A stretch of 64,000 bases of DNA from JADKIH01 sp031417555 (GTDB lineage Bacteria > Bacteroidota > Bacteroidia > AKYH767-A > 2013-40CM-41-45). Below are positions 61,354 to 64,000 of this stretch, piece by piece. A program made the position numbers and the translations under genes. The stretch's first letter is position 1, and every line of letters starts with the position of its first letter. The stretch is taken from the NCBI GenBank assembly GCA_031417555.1, contig JANOVV010000087.1, forward strand, positions 17,070-81,069, given 5' to 3'. The notes beneath the pieces are model-generated. The model was not told the origin of the DNA, did not search any database, and was given only the letters and a program-made list of their open reading frames with translations.

Positions 61354-63375
61354 TTAAGCTTCAATAGTTGCTTTGGGTATAAAAACTGTAAATATAGTTC
61401 CGTGTTCCAATGTGCTTTCCAAATTTATTGACCCTTTCATTTTTTCTAGGGCATTTTTTACAATGAACAAACCAAGACCTGAACCGGTAGAATCAGGATG
61501 GCCTCTGTAAAACATTTCAAAAACCCGGCTCTTAATTTGATCCGGAATTCCTTTACCATTATCTGTGACTTCAAATTCAATTCCATTGTTTTTTGAAACA
61601 ACACTAATTTTTACCCAAGGACTTTGATGATTACAATAGTTTATTGCATTGTGAATGAGATTCTGAAATACAGAATGGATGAGAACTTTGTCTGCAACTA
61701 TTTCCAGATTATGATCGACCTTTATTTCGAAATTGATCCTGTTAAAATCAGGAACATGTTTAAGGGAATTCATAATTTCCTCGATAATCGATTTCAGATT
61801 TATCTCACTAAGCTTGCTGGATCCTTTTCTTGTTCTTGCCAGTTCAATCAAGTCCATTAACGTTCGGTCGAGTCGCTTAACACTGGTTTCAATCATTCCG
61901 AAATATTTATCAATAAGTTCATTCTGCATTTCCAGGCGAGCCAGATTTACAATTCCCATGACACTTGCAAGTGGTCCTTTAAGATCATGAGAAGCTTTAT
62001 AAAAGAATGTGTCAAGCTCCTGATTAGTCTCTAAAAGTTCTCTCTCTGTTCTTTTTCTTTCGGTGATATCTGTTTGAACTCCCCAGGTTCTGACTAGAAA
62101 TCCATTTTCAACAATTCCTATATTATTATTCAGCATGAATCTTACATTCCCATTCTTGTCGAGTTCTTTGGATTCAGCACTGCTTATTCGATAATCATTT
62201 GAAATAAATGTATTCATTAGTTCTTTTGATTTTTCATCATCGAAATTGTTTTCGATATGGTAAAAATCACGAATACGACGGCCAACGAGTTCTGAGGAAT
62301 CAGCGTATCCATACATAGCTGCCATAAAGTCGTTACATTCTGAAATGACGCCGGTATCCAATAATAATTCGACTTGCTCATCAACCGGCGATGAAATTGA
62401 AATTGGTCTCGAATATTCGGCTCGCCAAATCCCGACTGCACTTTGATTGATGAAGGAACGATATCCTTCTTCTCTCTTCTTTAACGATTCCTGTGTACTT
62501 TTTAAGGCAGTAATGTCGGTGTAAACAAGCAGTGTTCCCAAAACTTTTCCATCATCAAAATGAGGCGTTGCAGTAATCTGAACCCAAATGGCGTTACCAT
62601 TTTTCTTAAAAATCTTCGATTCATTTCTAACTACTTCTCCGTTTTTCAATTTATCAAATACCGATGATGTAATTATGTTTTCAAGTAAGGATTGGATTTT
62701 AAAGATTGATTTATCCATAACCTCATTTCTGGAAAAGCCGGAGATCAAACAGAATTTATCGTTTACAAATGTTATTTTCTGATCTTCATTGAGGTAAATA
62801 AGTCCGTCATTCATATTTTCGACAAGAGAAATGTACCTTTTTTCCTGTTTTTGTATTTCAGTATGAAATTCTGCTTTCCTTTTCAGAATTTCTTCTGATA
62901 AAAAGGCTCCGGAATAAAGAGCAATGATTACGATAGTGAATTGGGGTTCCCAATGATGTTGCAATATCATTAACACCAGTAAAAAAGTGGTAATCGTGAA
63001 AATAAAAAAGAGGCTTTTATAAAAACGGTTAAATATCAGAGAGAACGTAAATGTCGAAATTGAAATCGGTACAAGAATATCTATTTCAAAATTTCTGACA
63101 TAAGCGACATATACTGCCCAGAAGTGAAGAACAAAAATGGAAATGAAGGTGATATTTGTAAAATGATTCCTGTAATAAAGACTATAGAAAGAAAGAAAGT
63201 AGTTTGAAGTTAAAATCATCGAACATATAAGTCCGGTAAATAGAATTAGGCCATCATGATAAGCAAACTCAAAAAGAAAACCCAAAATAGTCACTATGAT
63301 AGATGTGACAACGTTTAGCAGACGAAGATTCCGTAATTCTTTTAATTTAAGTTTTTCTCGAAAGCTGATTAACAT
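61354..63375 (-). CDS. Membrane sensor histidine kinase with two PAS domains
   Basis: 673 residues. About six N-terminal membrane helices (~18-175). PAS 1 at ~185-300 (NMNDGLIYLNEDQKITFVND ... VQITATPHFDDG) and PAS 2 at ~308-445 (ECNDFMAAMYGYADSSELVG ... TWGVQTDITERKRTE). H box FYKASHDLKGPLASVMG with the phospho-acceptor His at ~460. ATPase: N box VFQNLIHNAINYCNHQ, G1 DNGKGIPDQIK, G2 GSGLGLFIVKNAL. An orphan kinase: no response regulator lies next to it in the window. PAS ligands unknown. Confidence 0.93.
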   Translation of the reverse strand: MLISFREKLKLKELRNLRLLNVVTSIIVTILGFLFEFAYHDGLILFTGLICSMILTSNYFLSFYSLYYRNHFTNITFISIFVLHFWAVYVAYVRNFEIDILVPISISTFTFSLIFNRFYKSLFFIFTITTFLLVLMILQHHWEPQFTIVIIALYSGAFLSEEILKRKAEFHTEIQKQEKRYISLVENMNDGLIYLNEDQKITFVNDKFCLISGFSRNEVMDKSIFKIQSLLENIITSSVFDKLKNGEVVRNESKIFKKNGNAIWVQITATPHFDDGKVLGTLLVYTDITALKSTQESLKKREEGYRSFINQSAVGIWRAEYSRPISISSPVDEQVELLLDTGVISECNDFMAAMYGYADSSELVGRRIRDFYHIENNFDDEKSKELMNTFISNDYRISSAESKELDKNGNVRFMLNNNIGIVENGFLVRTWGVQTDITERKRTERELLETNQELDTFFYKASHDLKGPLASVMGIVNLARLEMQNELIDKYFGMIETSVKRLDRTLMDLIELARTRKGSSKLSEINLKSIIEEIMNSLKHVPDFNRINFEIKVDHNLEIVADKVLIHSVFQNLIHNAINYCNHQSPWVKISVVSKNNGIEFEVTDNGKGIPDQIKSRVFEMFYRGHPDSTGSGLGLFIVKNALEKMKGSINLESTLEHGTIFTVFIPKATIEA

Positions 63376-63890
63376 GTAAGCAGGGGAATACTGTAATTAG
63401 AAAGTTCAAAAGTATGAAAATACCTCTTGATACAGAGAGAAATTGACTGGCTCTTATTTGACAGAAGAATAAGCGTATTTTAAAAGTGTAAGATAGAAGT
63501 AGAATTATGACGCCGGGTTTATTCATTATTCCAAAAAAAGGAATAAAAATATGCCGAATGTGCGCCGCAAAAGTCGGGATTGGACCATTCTCACCAAAAA
63601 ATTTCTTTTTCCAAACGGTTGATAACTCCAAAAGCAAAAATGATATTTTTTTGGATTTGAGAAATAAAAAAATGAAATATTTTTTTTTGCTCCTTCTGTA
63701 CAATGCATGAATAGCCGTGTTCAACGTTTTTAAAAAAAACAACGACAAATTTTTTTATCATCTCAAGTGCTTATTTTGCATGCTCAGAAATCAACAATTT
63801 GTTGTGTAAAAAAAATTTTAAGAAATTGTTGTAACCTTTTTATTTTTCTTATGTTTGAATAGTTATAAAAACAAATAAAAACTAAAAACT
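63376..63890. other. Spacer before the Lys/Ala peptide gene
   Basis: No convincing gene; overlapping frames on both strands have atypical composition and no starts in context. The inverted repeats TTATTCC/GGAATAA near 63.53 kb and CAACAA-T-TTGTTG near 63.80 kb are the only structures. The right end holds the promoter described next. Confidence 0.45.
63829..63857 (+). promoter_or_regulatory. Promoter of the Lys/Ala peptide gene
   Basis: TTG (63829-63831), 18 nt, TATGTTTG (63850-63857): exact -7 match and good spacing for the Bacteroidota sigma factor. The ATG is 33 bp downstream. Confidence 0.65.
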
Positions 63891-63959
63891 ATGGCAACCA
63901 AAAAGAAAGCCGCTAAGAAAGCTAAGAAAGCTAAAAAAGCAGCTAAAAAGAGAAAGTAA
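63891..63959 (+). CDS. 22-residue Lys/Ala-rich peptide, histone-H1-like
   Basis: The ORF encodes MATKKKAAKKAKKAKKAAKK followed by RK and stop, that is 11 lysines and one arginine in 22 residues with the AKK repeat typical of H1-like tails. It has a strong promoter and an AT-rich leader. It resembles the basic tail of bacterial histone H1-like proteins but lacks any globular part. It could bind DNA or RNA. A GC-rich stretch follows and runs out of the window. Real expression is likely but unproven. Confidence 0.6.
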   Translation: MATKKKAAKKAKKAKKAAKKRK

Positions 63960-64000
63960 GCTAACGCTTCCCGCTCTAGTAGCGGTCTTAAGAAATCCCT

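Noticed and set aside
63347..63748. 133-codon minus-strand frame overlapping the kinase start
   Set aside because: Phe/Ile/Leu-rich product typical of AT-rich noncoding DNA and overlaps the N-terminus of a well-supported gene.

Overview
This is an AT-rich bacterial chromosome segment from a member of the Bacteroidota, probably an environmental Flavobacteriia/Chitinophagia-like lineage. The evidence is the many secreted proteins with type IX secretion (T9SS) C-terminal signals, promoters of the TTTG-N18/19-TAnnTTTG kind, and lineage-typical genes (DUF4175, DUF6427/DUF6341, prokaryotic CCDC81-type HU plus SPOR domains, SprB-repeat adhesin). The species cannot be named from the sequence alone.

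The left part (1-16.2 kb) is accessory in character. It holds the tail of a 5'-nucleotidase-like T9SS protein, a helix-turn-helix regulator, several T9SS cargo genes and three toxin-antitoxin-like modules: HigBA at 5.75-6.42 kb, the Fic-type 'mobile mystery' A/B pair at 7.9-9.0 kb and HicAB at 11.8-12.4 kb. Each module has its own inverted-repeat operator. An intact IS4-family element with a target duplication lies at 14.6-15.9 kb, followed by tRNA-Cys. The spacers carry at least three families of short interspersed repeats and several near-perfect palindromes. The 3' end of tRNA-Cys, its terminator and flank are present twice, about 4.5 kb apart, bracketing hicAB, a T9SS gene and the IS.

The middle (16.3-38.7 kb) is dominated by surface proteins: a dockerin-like T9SS protein, a GT11 fucosyltransferase, a decayed T9SS tail, a 1358-residue protein with nine tandem Ig-like units, a 2340-residue SprB-repeat adhesin with a type B T9SS signal, a three-gene di-haem peroxidase / outer-membrane protein / lipoprotein operon with a textbook promoter, and a 1488-residue T9SS protein preceded by an HMA-like secreted protein.

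The right part (39.2-64 kb) is mostly conserved housekeeping: a methyltransferase, DUF4175 plus an anti-sigma-type ATPase, ybeY, DUF6427/DUF6341, purD, an acyl-CoA carboxylase beta subunit, trpS, a YceI/nitroreductase/pirin/MarR cluster, an HU/SPOR protein, rpoN, tRNA-Met, an SdiA-regulated-domain lipoprotein, a HAD phosphatase, methylmalonyl-CoA epimerase, a PAS histidine kinase and a 22-residue Lys/Ala peptide. The carboxylase and epimerase point to propionyl-/methylmalonyl-CoA metabolism.

I did not find a clearly new multi-gene defence or secretion system. The best leads are the tRNA-Cys-bracketed segment with its repeat families, a possibly leaderless hicAB promoter/operator, a C10 tract directly before the nitroreductase start, and several tiny ORFs. 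All functions are inferred by reading motifs; no database search was run.
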